Positions 17,209-27,232 of a stretch of DNA of 64,000 nt are shown here, piece by piece. Below the pieces are notes generated by a model that ran no database searches, was not told the DNA's origin, and worked only from the letters and a program-made list of their open reading frames with translations. Made by a program: the position numbers and the translations under genes. Source of the DNA: Candidatus Mycobacterium methanotrophicum. Lineage in GTDB: Bacteria > Actinomycetota > Actinomycetes > Mycobacteriales > Mycobacteriaceae. The stretch covers positions 1,922,001 to 1,986,000 of the forward strand of contig NZ_CP097320.1 of the NCBI RefSeq assembly GCF_023515995.1. Reading direction: 5' to 3'. How positions within the stretch are numbered: the first letter of the stretch is position 1; each line of letters begins with the position of its first letter.

Positions 17209-19049
17209 CCATCCCCGCAACGTCACGTTCAAGCGGCGCAGCAGTTCATCGATTGGCTGGCTGGTCGAGACCTGTCGTGAAATCATCTTGACCTTCCGCA
17301 TGGCGGCCTGAACGGCTTTCTTTGACGGATAGGTGTAGACGTAGTACCGGCTGGTTCCCCGTTTGCGGTGACGCTGGATGTGCCACCCGAGGAAGTCCAG
17401 CCCCTCGTCGATCTGGGTGATCAGGGTCTTGTCTGGTGACAGACGCAACCCCATTGCCGCCAACACGATGGCGATCTGCTCGCGCAGTGCCTCGGCGTCG
17501 GCCCTGGTGCCCTTGACCATCAGACACCAGTCGTCGGCATAGCGGACCAGCCGAAAATTCGGAAGTCCGTGGCGAAGCCGCTTAGCCCGCTCCACCTTGC
17601 CGGTGCTCGGCCCGCCAGGAGCCTGGGCGTGTACTCGTCCAGCACCGACAATGCCACGTTCGCCAACAACGGCGACAAGATTCCGCCCTGCGGGGTGCCG
17701 GCGGTGGTGTCTTCCAGCTGGCGTTCCTCGGTGAGGATGCCCGCCTTCAGGAACGCCTTCACCAGAGCCAGAACGCGTTTGTCTCCGACTCGTCGCCGCA
17801 CCCGGTCCATGAGGGCCGGATGCGAGATTTCGTCGAAACAGGCTTTGATGCCGCCTTCCACGATCCACTCGTAGCAACGAGGGCGGGTCGTGAAGAAGCG
17901 AACCTCGGCCACCGCGTCATGAGTCCGGCGTTTCGGGCGGAAACCGTAGGAACACGGCAGAAACTCAGCCTCGGAAATCGGCTCCAACACCAGCTTCAAC
18001 GATGCCTGGACCACCCGATCCGCCACGGTGGGAATCCCTAGACGACGCAACTTTCCATTCGCCTTCGGAATCATCCGCCCACGCACCGGCAACGGGCGGA
18101 AACTACGGTCCTTCAAACTGTTCCGCAGCTCGTCGAGGAACTCCTCGACACCCTGCAACGCCGCGACCGAACGAGCGGTACGCCCGTCCACCCCGGCCGT
18201 TGCGGCACCCTTGTTCCCGCTCACCCGATCCCACGCCACCAACAAGAACGCGGGGTCGGCAACGAGGTTGAACAGGTCGTCGAACCGGCGATGAGGAGCA
18301 TCGCGAGCCCAACGGTGCAGCTTGGTCTGGATCTTCAGTACCCGTCGGCGCGCCTCACATACGGCGTGCTCGAATTCGTCGGTATTCACCGGCGACCACT
18401 CCTCCTGATATTCCAGAACTTCCACTGCTGTCTTGCTGGTCCCCTTTGCCCTGCGGCCGCCTCTCGCGACCTCCACGACGGGTCGTCACGCCCGCGACTA
18501 CTATCAGGACCTCCGCCCCACCCCAGCGCTCCTCGGCCGGACACGGGCCTTCCACCCGAACCGGACCGGCTGCCCGGACCGGGTGGGCGGAGCGCGGGGT
18601 GGTTCCCACGTTCACCGAACGATCGATCGGTCAGGGAGGCACCCAGCTCTACCCCGGCAGCATCGGCGCGCCTACGCCGCAGACCTTCGACGCGGCCTCC
18701 CCACCGCCGGTCAAAGACGGCTTCGGAGTCAACCACCACCACAAATGCCCTCGCGGGCGTCGCGGTGGAGGCTGTGCACTGCATCCCGGCCCATATCCAC
18801 CAGATTTGAGCCCGCAGAGAGGTTACGGGGCGTCAACCACTGGTTCGCTTACGCTGTACCTTCTGACCTCGCTCGGCGAGCCCGCGCCGTCTGGCAGTGC
18901 CGGCACGCCTCGCCTTTGTCGGGGCCGCTTGCCACCCTCACCGGCGTTCCCCGGACCGGACTGCCCCCAGCTTCTCCCGAGCCGCTGCGACGGCCCGACG
19001 GAGACGGTCTCTCACCACCTCTCGATCCATCCAGCGCCTCGTGGCGCAC

Positions 19050-19523
19050 TTGACCGGCGTTCAACCCGTTCCAGCGACTGCGCAATGTGGCGTTGGTTCT
19101 TGCCGGCTGCCCGGTGAGACGAACTGCGTTGGCGGCGGGGCAATTATCGGCTTGACACCTGACCGATCATGGCCGTCGCGATGTCGGTTGCTCCCAGGGG
19201 GGCGAAATGGTGCCGGAGCGGACCGTGTCGTGATCTGTCTGGCGCGCAACTCGATACGGCAACGTCAGTGCCTGAAATTCGACCGTTGGTTTGCCGCCAG
19301 CGCTACCGCGATGTCGACAAGAACTCCAGTGAGTGGCTGAGGTTGTGTTGCGCGGGGCTGGTCAGTCCCTGCTGGAGTTCCCATTCGTAGCCGCGGATCG
19401 CCAGCACGTAGCCACGATCCCACCCCAGGCGACCATGTCGTCGAGATCGGATCGGACCGCCTGGCCAGCGGCCACCAGGCCGACCTTCTGCCGCAGCATC
19501 ACGTTGCCCGCTCGACAGGGCAC
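19050..19523. other. 474-bp region between group II intron and IS3 copy
   Basis: The first ~40 bases (LTGVQPVPATAQ if fused to SAVLL of ppk2) may be the displaced tail of ppk2. Beyond that I recognise no gene. Several short frames on both strands are open, none with a known motif. Confidence 0.4.
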
Positions 19524-19592
19524 TGAGGTTCCCCGCTTTTCGGAGACTTCCATACCAGGTTTGCTGTTTTAAGCCTGGAGGAAGGAAGTCTC

Positions 19593-19906
19593 GGTGGCAG
19601 CGAACAGGTAAGTGCCCGGACGAGCTGCGTGAACGCGCGGTGCGGCTGTATCGGGAGTCTGATCCCAAGCCGGTGATCGCCCAGCTGGGCCGCCAGCTCA
19701 ACGTGCACCCCGAAGCCCTGCGGAACTGGATCCGCCAGGACGAGGCCGACCGCGGTGAGCGCGATGATCGGCCGACGACGGCGATGGTCGAGGAGAACAA
19801 GCGGCTGGCGAAGGAGAACGCCGAGCTGCGCCGCGTCAACGAAGTGCTGCGGGCAGCCAGCGCGTATTTCGCATCGGAGATCGACCAGACCCGGAGGCGG
19901 TCATGA
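19593..19906 (+). pseudogene. IS3-family OrfA (helix-turn-helix), frameshifted near start
   Basis: GTG 19593 opens VAANR, but an extra T creates TAA. Deleting it restores the sequence ELRERAVRLYRESDPKPVIAQLG seen in the other copy. From 19640 the frame is open to TGA 19904-19906 and shows the HTH (HPEALRNWIRQDE) and the leucine-rich helix (VEENKRLAKENAELRRVN) of OrfA. It overlaps orfB by ATGA. Confidence 0.8.
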
Positions 19907-20765
19907 AATTCATCGACGCACATGACTTCTCGGTCGGTCTCGTACTACGGGTTCTGGGTATCGCCTCGTCGGCCTATTACGGGTGGCGCAAAGCGCGCCA
20001 CCTGCCGTGTCAGCGGGCTCGCACCGATGCCGGTCTGCTGATGCTCATCGATGAGATCCGCGGCCAGAGCGAGTTCGCCGCGACGTACGGCTCACCGCGG
20101 GTGTGGTTGCAGCTGTGTCGCCGTGGTGTGCTCGTCTGGCGCAAGCGGGTGGAGCGGATCATGCGCGTCAACGGTCGTCGCGGCGCCTACCTGCGCGAAG
20201 GCTGGAAGACCGGTTCTACCCGGCAAAACCCCCGCCACACCGCCGCGCCAGACCCGCTCGGCCGCGACTTCACCGCTACCGCGCCCAACACCAAGTGGGT
20301 GGCCGACCTGACCCGGATCCTGACTGGGGAAGGCGTGTTGTGGCTGGCCAGCGTGCGCGACGCGTTCTCCAACAAGGTCGTCGGCTGGCGCAGCGGTCCT
20401 CGCGCCGGCACCGACCTGGTGATCTCCGCCCTGGACTACGCCATCTTCTCACGCGCAATCCGCGACGGGCAGCTGATCCACCACTCGGACAAGGGCTGTC
20501 AATACACCGCGGTGCGCTTCACCCAGCGGTTGTGTGACGCCGGCATCGCCCCGTCCACCGGAAGCGCCGGGGGCAGCTTCGACAATGCACTGGCCGAGAA
20601 CCTGTGGTCAACCCTAAAAATCGAGTCGATCTACTGGCCTGCAACACCTTTCGCTACCAGAGCAGAAGCAGAATCGGCGCTGTTTCGCTACATCGACGGC
20701 TGGTACAACCCGCGCCGCATCCAGGCCGGGCTGGGCGGACTCTCCCCCGACCTGCGGCGGCGCCG
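19903..20765 (+). CDS. IS3-family OrfB transposase (DDE), C-terminus altered
   Basis: Integrase-type transposase with the catalytic triad visible: Asp in KWVADLTRI, Asp in LIHHSDKGCQYT, Glu in LAENLWSTLKIE. The N-terminal HTH_21-like part (SPRVWLQLCRRG) is intact. The normal stop has been lost: the frame reads out of the element at about 20765 and runs antisense into the next gene until 21036, giving a long non-native tail. Core activity might survive, but the right IS end is missing. Confidence 0.85.
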
Positions 20766-20829
20766 CGGTAAGGGCCGAACGACCTTGAGCAGCTGTGAAT
20801 CGCCGTCGAACGTGTGCGAGCCGCCCCGG

Positions 20830-21840
20830 TTACCAGGCGCCGTAGTCGGTGCTGTTGGCTTGCCGGAGTGCGCTGACGTAATCCTCGCGTTCGCGTGCGG
20901 TTTCGTCGGCGCCGACGGGTGTGGCGAGCAGCCCACGCAGTTCCTCGACCGTGGCGTATGCCTTGCGCCCCATCCATTCACACAGGCCGTCGAGCAGTAC
21001 GGCGGCGTGTTCGGGGCCGTGGCGCAGCAGTGCTGACGCGGTCATCACCACATCCGCGCCTGCCAGCAGGTACTTGATCAGCTCAGTGGAGCTCTCGACA
21101 CCGGTCGTCGCCGCGAGTGACGCGCCGACCCATCTGCGCAGCAACGCAATCCATGTCAGCGGCAACCGAATCTCCGCGGGCGTGGACAACGACACCTCGC
21201 GCACCACGGTGAGGCTCTCGGGGTCGATGTCGGGCTGCAGGAATCGGTTGAACAGAACAAGCCCGTCAGCACCGGCCTCGTCGAGGTGCTGCGCCATCTC
21301 GGCGGTCGCGCTGAAGTATGGGCTGAGCTTCACGGCCACCGGTACGGTCACCGCGTCCTTGACCCGCGCCAGGATGTCGAGATGACGCTGCTCGACGTCG
21401 CGGCCGCAGATGTGCGGATCGCCGGGCAGGTAGTAGATATTCAATTCGATTGCGGCCGCGCCGGCGTCCTGCATCGACCGCGCGTAGCGGGCCCAACTTC
21501 CGGGCGTGCTGCCGTTGAGGCTGCCGATCACGGGAACCGAGACCGCGCCGGCCGCGCGTTCGAGCAGGCTCAGGTACCGGCGTGGGCCGTGGTCGGCGTC
21601 GGCTCCGGCCGGAAAGTAGGACAGGGCTTCGGCGAAGCTCTCGGTGCCTGCATCGGCCATTCGTGCGTTCTGTAGCTGCTCGCGGTGCAGCTGCTCTTCG
21701 AACAGCGAGTACAGCACCACCGCGCCGACGCCGGCGTCGGCGAGGCGCCGGACGCCGTCGACGGTCTGGGACAGCGGGGAGGCGGCCGCGACCAGCGGGT
21801 TGCGCAATGTGAGGCCCAGATAGCGGGTCGACAGTTCCAT
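20830..21840 (-). CDS. Dihydroorotate-dehydrogenase-like flavoprotein linked to nifJ
   Basis: This 336-residue TIM-barrel protein of the DHOD family starts MELSTRYLGLTLRNPLVAAASPLSQ and has VPVIGSLNGSTPGSW, ELNIYYLPGDP, VAVKLSPYF and the FMN phosphate site LLAGADVVMTASALL. Relatives next to nifJ form a clade apart from pyrimidine-pathway PyrD. Here the protein could take electrons from ferredoxin, or oxidise another substrate, rather than dihydroorotate; this is inference from position. ATG 21840 overlaps the nifJ stop (TGATG). It is the last gene of the operon and is followed by the broken IS3 copy. Confidence 0.88.
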   Translation of the reverse strand: MELSTRYLGLTLRNPLVAAASPLSQTVDGVRRLADAGVGAVVLYSLFEEQLHREQLQNARMADAGTESFAEALSYFPAGADADHGPRRYLSLLERAAGAVSVPVIGSLNGSTPGSWARYARSMQDAGAAAIELNIYYLPGDPHICGRDVEQRHLDILARVKDAVTVPVAVKLSPYFSATAEMAQHLDEAGADGLVLFNRFLQPDIDPESLTVVREVSLSTPAEIRLPLTWIALLRRWVGASLAATTGVESSTELIKYLLAGADVVMTASALLRHGPEHAAVLLDGLCEWMGRKAYATVEELRGLLATPVGADETAREREDYVSALRQANSTDYGAW

Positions 21841-24800
21841 CAGTGCTCCCTGCGGGCATCGGCGGTGAAGCGTTGCCGATCGCGAGACGCCATCTCCTCG
21901 TACACCTTCCAGCGCTGAGCGATGGCCTGTTCGGCGAGGCCGAGCAGCCGGTCGTACTCGGCCGGATCGGAATTGGCCAATGTGCGGTACCGCAGTTCCC
22001 GGTTGCGGTAGGCGTCGAGCGGGATCCGCGGCCGATGCGAATCGAGCAGGAACGGGTTCTCCCCGCCCGCCCGCAACACCGGGTCGTAGCGGATCAGCGG
22101 CCAGTGCCCGCTGGCGACCGCGCGGTACTGCTGATCCATCCCGAGGCGCATATCGATGCCGTGCGCGATGCATTGGCTGTAAGCGATCACCAACGAAGGG
22201 CCGTCGTAAGCCTCCGCTTCGCGGAATGCCTGCAGAGATTGTTGCGGGTCGGCACCCATGGCGACCTTGGCGACGTAGACGTTTCCGTAGGCGATCGCTT
22301 GAAGAGCGAGATCCTTCAACGGCTCCGTCTTGCCGGCGGCGGCGAACTTGGCGACCGCGCCCAGTGGGGTCGCCTTCGACATCTGACCGCCGGTGTTCGA
22401 GTAGACCTCGGTGTCGAGCACCAGCACGTTGACATTGCGCCCGCTGGCCAGGACGTGGTCGAGCCCGCCGGACCCGATGTCGTAGGCCCAGCCGTCACCG
22501 CCGACGATCCACACGCTGCGCCGGACCAGGCTGTCCACCACGCTGCGCAGGTCAGCGGTCAGGGCGGGATCGAGGCCCTCGAGGCGGTTCTTGAGCTCGG
22601 CCACTCGCTCACGCTGGGCCGCCAACTCCGACTCCCGCAGCTGCGGTGCCCCCAGAATGGCGTCGACGAACTCGTTGCCGAGGGCGTCGCGTAATTCGGC
22701 GAGGCGTCGCCGTGCCAGTTGGGCGTGTCCGTCGCTGGCCAACCGTATGCCGAGCCCGAACTCCGCGTTGTCCTCGAACAGCGAGTTCGACCAGGCCGGG
22801 CCCCGCCCGCCGGCGTCGGTGGTCCACGGGGTGGTGGGCAGGTTGCCGCCGTAGATGGACGAGCAGCCGGTCGCGTTGGCGATCATCAGCCGGTCGCCGA
22901 AAAGCTGTGAGAGAAGCTTGAGGTACGGCGTCTCTCCGCAACCCGCGCAGGCGCCGGAGAACTCGAACAGCGGCTGCAGGAACTGGGTGCCGCGGACGGT
23001 GCCGAAGTCCACCCGGGACCGATCACCGACCGGCAGGGTCTCGAAGAAGGCGATGTTCTCTCGCTCGGCGGCCAACCGGGGCTCGCCGGGACCGAGATTG
23101 ATCGCCTTGGTGACGGTTGTGCCGGGTATGACAACCGGGCAGGCCTCGACGCACAGGCCGCACCCGGTGCAGTCCTCGACGTACACCTGCAGCGAGAACC
23201 GGGCGTTCGGGAGGCCGACGGCGTCCAGGGGCGCGGAGTCGAACTGTTTTGGCGCCCCGGCCAGCTGGGATTGGTCGTAGAACTTGGAGCGGATCACGCT
23301 GTGCGGGCAGACGAAGCCGCAGTTGCCGCACTGAATGCAGCTGTCGGAGTCCCAGACTGCGACCAGCTCAGAAACGTTGCGCTTCTCGTATGCGGTCGTG
23401 CCGCTCGGGTAGGTGCCGTCCACCGGAAGTGCGCTGACCGGCAAGGCGTCTCCGCGCCCGGCCATCATCTCCGCGGTCACGGTGCGCACGAATTGCGGCG
23501 CATCCTCGGGCACTGTCGGTGCCGGTGTGCGCGTGGAGGTGACCAGTTCGGGCACCTCGATCCGGTGTAACCCGGCCACGGCGCCGTCGACCGCGGCCAG
23601 TTCCTTCCGCAGCACCTCGGCGCCGCGGTTTCCGTACATCTTTTCCACCGATTCCTTGATGCGGGCGATTGCCCGCTCACGAGGCAGCACGTCCGAGATC
23701 GCGAAGAAGCATGTCTGCAACACGATGTTGATCCGCCCGGCCAGCCCGGCCTCACGTGCGATCCGGTCGGCGTCGACGGTGTAGAGCCTGATCCGCTTGG
23801 CCAGGATCTGTTCCTGAACCGGCCGGGGCAGCGCGTCCCAGACCTTCGCGGCAGGCTGCCGACAGTTCAGCAGCAGCGTCGCGTCCGGGGCAGCCCGACC
23901 CAGCACGTCCACTTTGTCGAGAAACCGGAACTGGTGGCAGCCAACGAAGTTTGCTCCATTGACGAGGTAGGGGGCGCGGATGGGATTCGGCCCGAAACGC
24001 AGGTGCGACTCGGTCTGCGAACCCGATTTCTTCGAGTCGTAGACGAAGTATCCCTGGGCGTGCAGCCCTTCTTCGGACCCCAGGATCTTGATGGTGTTCT
24101 TGTTCGCGCTGACGGTGCCGTCCGACCCCAGCCCGAAGAAGACCGCCCGGAACGCGTCGGGCGCCTCGATGTCGAACGACGGGTCGTAGTCGACACTCGT
24201 ACCAGAGACGTCGTCGTCGATACCGACAGTGAAACGGCGCCGTGGTTGCTCGCGAGCGAGTTCGGCGAACACCCCGGCGACCATGGCGGGCGTGAACTCC
24301 TTCGAAGACAGTCCGTAGCGTCCGCCGGTGATTCGCGGCATGACCGGTCGTTCTCCGTCGGCTTCCCCGTCAGAAAAGGTCTCGGCGAGTGCTGCGACAA
24401 CGTCCAGAAACAACGGTTCGCCGATCGACCCCGGCTCCTTGGTGCGGTCCAGAACGCCGACCGTGCGCACCGTCGCCGGCAGCGCCTCGAGGAGCGCTCT
24501 GGTGGGAAATGGGCGGTACAACCGCACCTGCACCACGCCGACCCGCTCGCCCCGCTCGGCGAGAGCGGCGACGGTCTGCACCACGGTCTCGGCGCCCGAG
24601 CCCATCAGCACCAGCACTCGCTGCGCCTGCGGGTCGCCGGTGTAGTCGACGATGCTCATCTTGCGGCCGGTGCGCTCGCCCAGGCGGGCCATCAGGTCCT
24701 CGACCACACCGGGAACCCGCGCGTAGAACGGGTTCACCGTTTCACGCGCCTGGAAGAAGACGTCCGGGTTCTGCGCGGTGCCGCGAATGAAGGGGCGCTC

Positions 24801-25424
24801 GGGAGACAGCGCCCGTCCGCGATGCGCCCACACCAACTCTTCGGGCACCAGCGCCCGCAGGTCGTCGTCCGACAGCGTCTCGATCGTGTTGAGTTCGTGC
24901 GAGGTTCGGAATCCGTCGAAGAAGTGCACGAACGGTACCCGGGTCGCCAGCGTGGCCGCCTGCGCCACGAGCGCCAGGTCCTGCGCCTCCTGCACCGAGG
25001 CCGACGCGAGCATCGCGAATCCCGTTTGCCGCACGGCCATCACGTCCGAGTGGTCTCCGAAGATCGACAACGCCTGCGCTGCCACTGACCGGGCTGCCAC
25101 GTTGATGACGGCCGACGTCAGTTCGCCGGCGATCTTGTACATATTCGGGATCATCAGCAGCAGACCCTGCGACGAGGTGAAGGTCGTGGTCAAAGCGCCG
25201 CCCTGCAGGGCGCCGTGCAAAGCGCCCGCCGCTCCGCCCTCGCTTTGCATCTCCACCACCGTCGGGACGGTGCCCCACACATTGGGCCGCTGCGCGCTGG
25301 ACCATACGTCGGCCAACTCGGCCATCGGCGACGACGGTGTGATCGGGTAGATGCAGCACACCTCGTTGAGCCGGTAGGCGACCGAAACGGCGGCCTCATT
25401 GCCGTCCACCGTGGCGCGTGTCAT
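21840..25424 (-). CDS. nifJ: Pyruvate:ferredoxin (flavodoxin) oxidoreductase
   Basis: Oxidatively decarboxylates pyruvate with CoA to acetyl-CoA, CO2 and reduced ferredoxin, or the reverse. The 1194 residues match single-chain PFOR. Seen in order: domain I with YPITPSSPMAE, domains II-III, a two-cluster ferredoxin domain (CIQCGNCGFVCP near 695, CTGCGLCVEACP near 753), a proximal-cluster motif CAGCGETPYLK, and the thiamine-diphosphate site GGDGWAYDIGSGG with NTGGQMSKATP. ATG 25424 overlaps the preceding stop by ATGA. PFOR is oxygen-sensitive and uncommon in aerobic mycobacteria, so it implies hypoxic use. The operon partner supplies a NAD(P)H-ferredoxin link. Confidence 0.96.
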   Translation of the reverse strand: MTRATVDGNEAAVSVAYRLNEVCCIYPITPSSPMAELADVWSSAQRPNVWGTVPTVVEMQSEGGAAGALHGALQGGALTTTFTSSQGLLLMIPNMYKIAGELTSAVINVAARSVAAQALSIFGDHSDVMAVRQTGFAMLASASVQEAQDLALVAQAATLATRVPFVHFFDGFRTSHELNTIETLSDDDLRALVPEELVWAHRGRALSPERPFIRGTAQNPDVFFQARETVNPFYARVPGVVEDLMARLGERTGRKMSIVDYTGDPQAQRVLVLMGSGAETVVQTVAALAERGERVGVVQVRLYRPFPTRALLEALPATVRTVGVLDRTKEPGSIGEPLFLDVVAALAETFSDGEADGERPVMPRITGGRYGLSSKEFTPAMVAGVFAELAREQPRRRFTVGIDDDVSGTSVDYDPSFDIEAPDAFRAVFFGLGSDGTVSANKNTIKILGSEEGLHAQGYFVYDSKKSGSQTESHLRFGPNPIRAPYLVNGANFVGCHQFRFLDKVDVLGRAAPDATLLLNCRQPAAKVWDALPRPVQEQILAKRIRLYTVDADRIAREAGLAGRINIVLQTCFFAISDVLPRERAIARIKESVEKMYGNRGAEVLRKELAAVDGAVAGLHRIEVPELVTSTRTPAPTVPEDAPQFVRTVTAEMMAGRGDALPVSALPVDGTYPSGTTAYEKRNVSELVAVWDSDSCIQCGNCGFVCPHSVIRSKFYDQSQLAGAPKQFDSAPLDAVGLPNARFSLQVYVEDCTGCGLCVEACPVVIPGTTVTKAINLGPGEPRLAAERENIAFFETLPVGDRSRVDFGTVRGTQFLQPLFEFSGACAGCGETPYLKLLSQLFGDRLMIANATGCSSIYGGNLPTTPWTTDAGGRGPAWSNSLFEDNAEFGLGIRLASDGHAQLARRRLAELRDALGNEFVDAILGAPQLRESELAAQRERVAELKNRLEGLDPALTADLRSVVDSLVRRSVWIVGGDGWAYDIGSGGLDHVLASGRNVNVLVLDTEVYSNTGGQMSKATPLGAVAKFAAAGKTEPLKDLALQAIAYGNVYVAKVAMGADPQQSLQAFREAEAYDGPSLVIAYSQCIAHGIDMRLGMDQQYRAVASGHWPLIRYDPVLRAGGENPFLLDSHRPRIPLDAYRNRELRYRTLANSDPAEYDRLLGLAEQAIAQRWKVYEEMASRDRQRFTADARREH

Positions 25425-27232
25425 TTCGGCTCCGGAAACATATCGATGGCGTGTACCGGGCACTGATCGAAGCAGACGGCGCACCCCGTGCACCTGTCGT
25501 AGTCGAACTTGTATCGGTGCCCGACCCCGAGTTTTATCACCGCGTCCTCCGGGCACGCGCCGAGGCAGCCGTCGCATTCGAAGCAGTTCCCGCACGAGAG
25601 GCAACGCCCCGCCTCGTAGGTCGCCTCGTCGGCGGACAAACCGCCGACGACCTCCTCGAAACTCTCGACCCGTTGTGCCGGCTCCAGTTCAGGCTGCTGA
25701 CGTCGCGTTGCGTCACCGAAAAACCACAGGTGCAGCGAGGCGAACATCGCCGTCGGGTGTTTGACCGGGCGTGCGCCCGGCGCGCCGCGCAACCAGGCGT
25801 CGATGTGGTGGGCCGCCTTTTTCCCGTGCCCGACGCCGACGGTGACGGTGCGCTCACATGGCACCATGTCACCGCCGGCGAAGATGCCCGGACAGCCCGT
25901 CATCAGTGATTCCGAGACGCGCACGCTGCCGTCGTCATCGAACTCGACTCCCGGCAGCGTCCGCATGAACGCCGATTCCGTTTCCTGACCGAGTGCCATG
26001 ATCAGGGTGTCGGTGGCCAGCGTCTCAAAACGTCCGGTCGGTCGTGGGTGACCTGCGTCGTCGAGTTCCATGACCTCGACCCGCAATTCGGGGCCGTCGA
26101 AGGCGCTGATCGTGCGCAGCCAGTTGATCCGCACACCCTCACGTTCGGCATCCTGCGCTTCCTCCTGGTGGGCGGGCATCTGCTCGCGAGTGCGCCGGTA
26201 GACGATGACCGCGTCCTCGGCGCCGAGGCGGCGGGCCACCCGGGCGGCGTCCATCGCGGTGTTGCCGCCGCCGTAAACGGCGACATGGCGCCCGATCGCC
26301 GGCCTTTCGCCGGAGGCGACGTCGTGCAGAAAAGACACCGCGTCCACCATCGTGCCGGCGTCGCGGGCGGGGATGTCGACTCGTTTGGCCAGATGCGCAC
26401 CGACCGCGACGAACACCGCATCAAACCCGCCCTCGTCGCGCTCGGCCGCGAGGTCATCGACCCGATGATCGCAAGTCAACTCCACGCCCAGCGCGGCAAT
26501 GCGGTTCAGCTCGACATCCAGCACGTCACGGGGCAGCCGGTAGCTCGGGATGCCGTAACGCATCATCCCGCCGGGCATCGCGCCCGCGTCGCGGATCTCG
26601 ACCTCGTGTCCGAGGACTGCCAAATGGTAGGCCGCCGAGAGTCCGCTCGGCCCCGCGCCGACGACCAGGACCCGCTTGCCGGTGCGGGTAGCCGGCGGTT
26701 CGAACCCCCAGCCCCGCTCGCCAGCAAGGTCGCCGAGGAACCGCTCCACCGAATGAATCGACACCGAGCTGTCGAGATGGGCACGGTTGCAGACGGTTTC
26801 ACACGGGTGATAGCACACCCGTCCGTGGATCGCGGCAAAAGGATTGTCGGCAACAAGCTGGCGCCAGGCCTGCTCGTGCCGGCCGGCGGTCGCGTGGGCA
26901 AGCCAGGCCTGGATGTTCTCCCCGGCCGGGCAACCGGCATTACAGGGCGGCAGCAAATCGACGTAAACGGGCCGGCGCTCGCGCACCGGCCCCGCCCGGG
27001 ACCGCCCATGCAACAGGTCCGCAAGGGGCGTGACATCCCCCGACGGTCCGGCTGCGCCTGGACCGACGTCCCTGCCGGTGTGTTCGTCACCAGCCATTTC
27101 GTCAGGATACGGTGCGCCGGTGAATTCGGGGTGGCTGCGATCACCGCGCTGGATGGAAAGTTCGTCAGGGTCGCCTGCCTCGAAAGCTGTGCGGGCGGGG
27201 CGCGGGCTGTCGGCACTCAACGGCATAGTCAT
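25421..27232 (-). CDS. GltD-like NAD(P)-dependent flavoprotein with C-terminal 2[4Fe-4S] ferredoxin domain
   Basis: 603 residues. After an unusual ~90-residue N-terminus come the iron-sulfur motifs CNAGCPAGENIQ and CYHPCETVCNRA typical of glutamate synthase small subunits, an FAD site (VLVVGAGPSGLSAAYHL, about 191) and an NAD(P) site (VAVYGGGNTAMDAARVARR). A C-terminal ferredoxin domain has CLSCGNCFECDGCLGACP and CTGCAVCFDQCP. No GltB partner is nearby. Between otsB1 and nifJ, with ATGA overlaps on both sides, it is best read as the electron bridge between NAD(P)H and the PFOR or DHOD-like protein. Confidence 0.9.
   Translation of the reverse strand: MTMPLSADSPRPARTAFEAGDPDELSIQRGDRSHPEFTGAPYPDEMAGDEHTGRDVGPGAAGPSGDVTPLADLLHGRSRAGPVRERRPVYVDLLPPCNAGCPAGENIQAWLAHATAGRHEQAWRQLVADNPFAAIHGRVCYHPCETVCNRAHLDSSVSIHSVERFLGDLAGERGWGFEPPATRTGKRVLVVGAGPSGLSAAYHLAVLGHEVEIRDAGAMPGGMMRYGIPSYRLPRDVLDVELNRIAALGVELTCDHRVDDLAAERDEGGFDAVFVAVGAHLAKRVDIPARDAGTMVDAVSFLHDVASGERPAIGRHVAVYGGGNTAMDAARVARRLGAEDAVIVYRRTREQMPAHQEEAQDAEREGVRINWLRTISAFDGPELRVEVMELDDAGHPRPTGRFETLATDTLIMALGQETESAFMRTLPGVEFDDDGSVRVSESLMTGCPGIFAGGDMVPCERTVTVGVGHGKKAAHHIDAWLRGAPGARPVKHPTAMFASLHLWFFGDATRRQQPELEPAQRVESFEEVVGGLSADEATYEAGRCLSCGNCFECDGCLGACPEDAVIKLGVGHRYKFDYDRCTGCAVCFDQCPVHAIDMFPEPK

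Larger units (their letters stand above)
14233..18476 (-). pseudogene. ltrA: Group II intron reverse transcriptase/maturase, frameshifted and IS-split
   Basis: From GTG 18476 the RT domain reads RPLPVRGRMIPKANGKLRRLGIPT, then EAEFLPCSYGFRPKR and GTPQGGILSPLLANV. Near 17625 an indel moves the frame. The second piece carries the catalytic YADD in LVRYADDWCLMVKG and runs to LNVTLRGWAG at about 17209, where the IS21 element enters. The maturase-specific domain resumes at 14531 (HFRAGVSSAVFSYLNHYVW, then TRYRYRGS). The intact parent would be an RNA-binding RT that promotes splicing and retrohoming. With a frameshift and an insertion it is inactive, so the intron could move only with help in trans. 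Confidence 0.9.
14151..19049 (-). mobile_element. Group II intron (antisense to ppk2), itself split by an IS21-family element
   Basis: On the minus strand the 5' end begins GTGCGCC at 19049, matching the group II consensus GUGYG. The 3' end lies near 14151, after a good domain V (14215-14248) and a domain VI stem (CGGCCCGGAG pairing with CTCCGGGCCG). The intron-encoded protein starts at 18476. Subtracting the 2.67-kb IS insertion gives an intron of about 2.23 kb, a normal length for one carrying an ORF. The exact 3' splice site is uncertain by a few bases. The flanking exons both lie in the ppk2 pseudogene. Confidence 0.85.
19524..20765 (+). mobile_element. IS3-family element, 3' end lost
   Basis: The left end begins TGAGGTTCCCCGC near 19524, followed by CGGAGACTTCC, and matches the end of a second copy near 53115 (minus strand). 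It contains orfA (frameshifted) and orfB. The right terminal repeat is not visible. OrfB loses its usual ending after GGLSPDL, so the element is truncated close to the DHOD-like gene. Confidence 0.8.

Noticed and set aside
20765-21036. Long C-terminal tail of the IS3 OrfB frame
   Set aside because: Read-through of a truncated transposase into DNA antisense to the DHOD-like gene; not a domain fusion.
23934-25088. 384-codon plus-strand open frame
   Set aside because: Antisense to nifJ; His/Arg/Gly-rich composition typical of shadow frames.
26690-26720. GGTTCGAACC-like string resembling a tRNA T-arm
   Set aside because: Lies inside the flavoprotein gene and no cloverleaf can be drawn around it.
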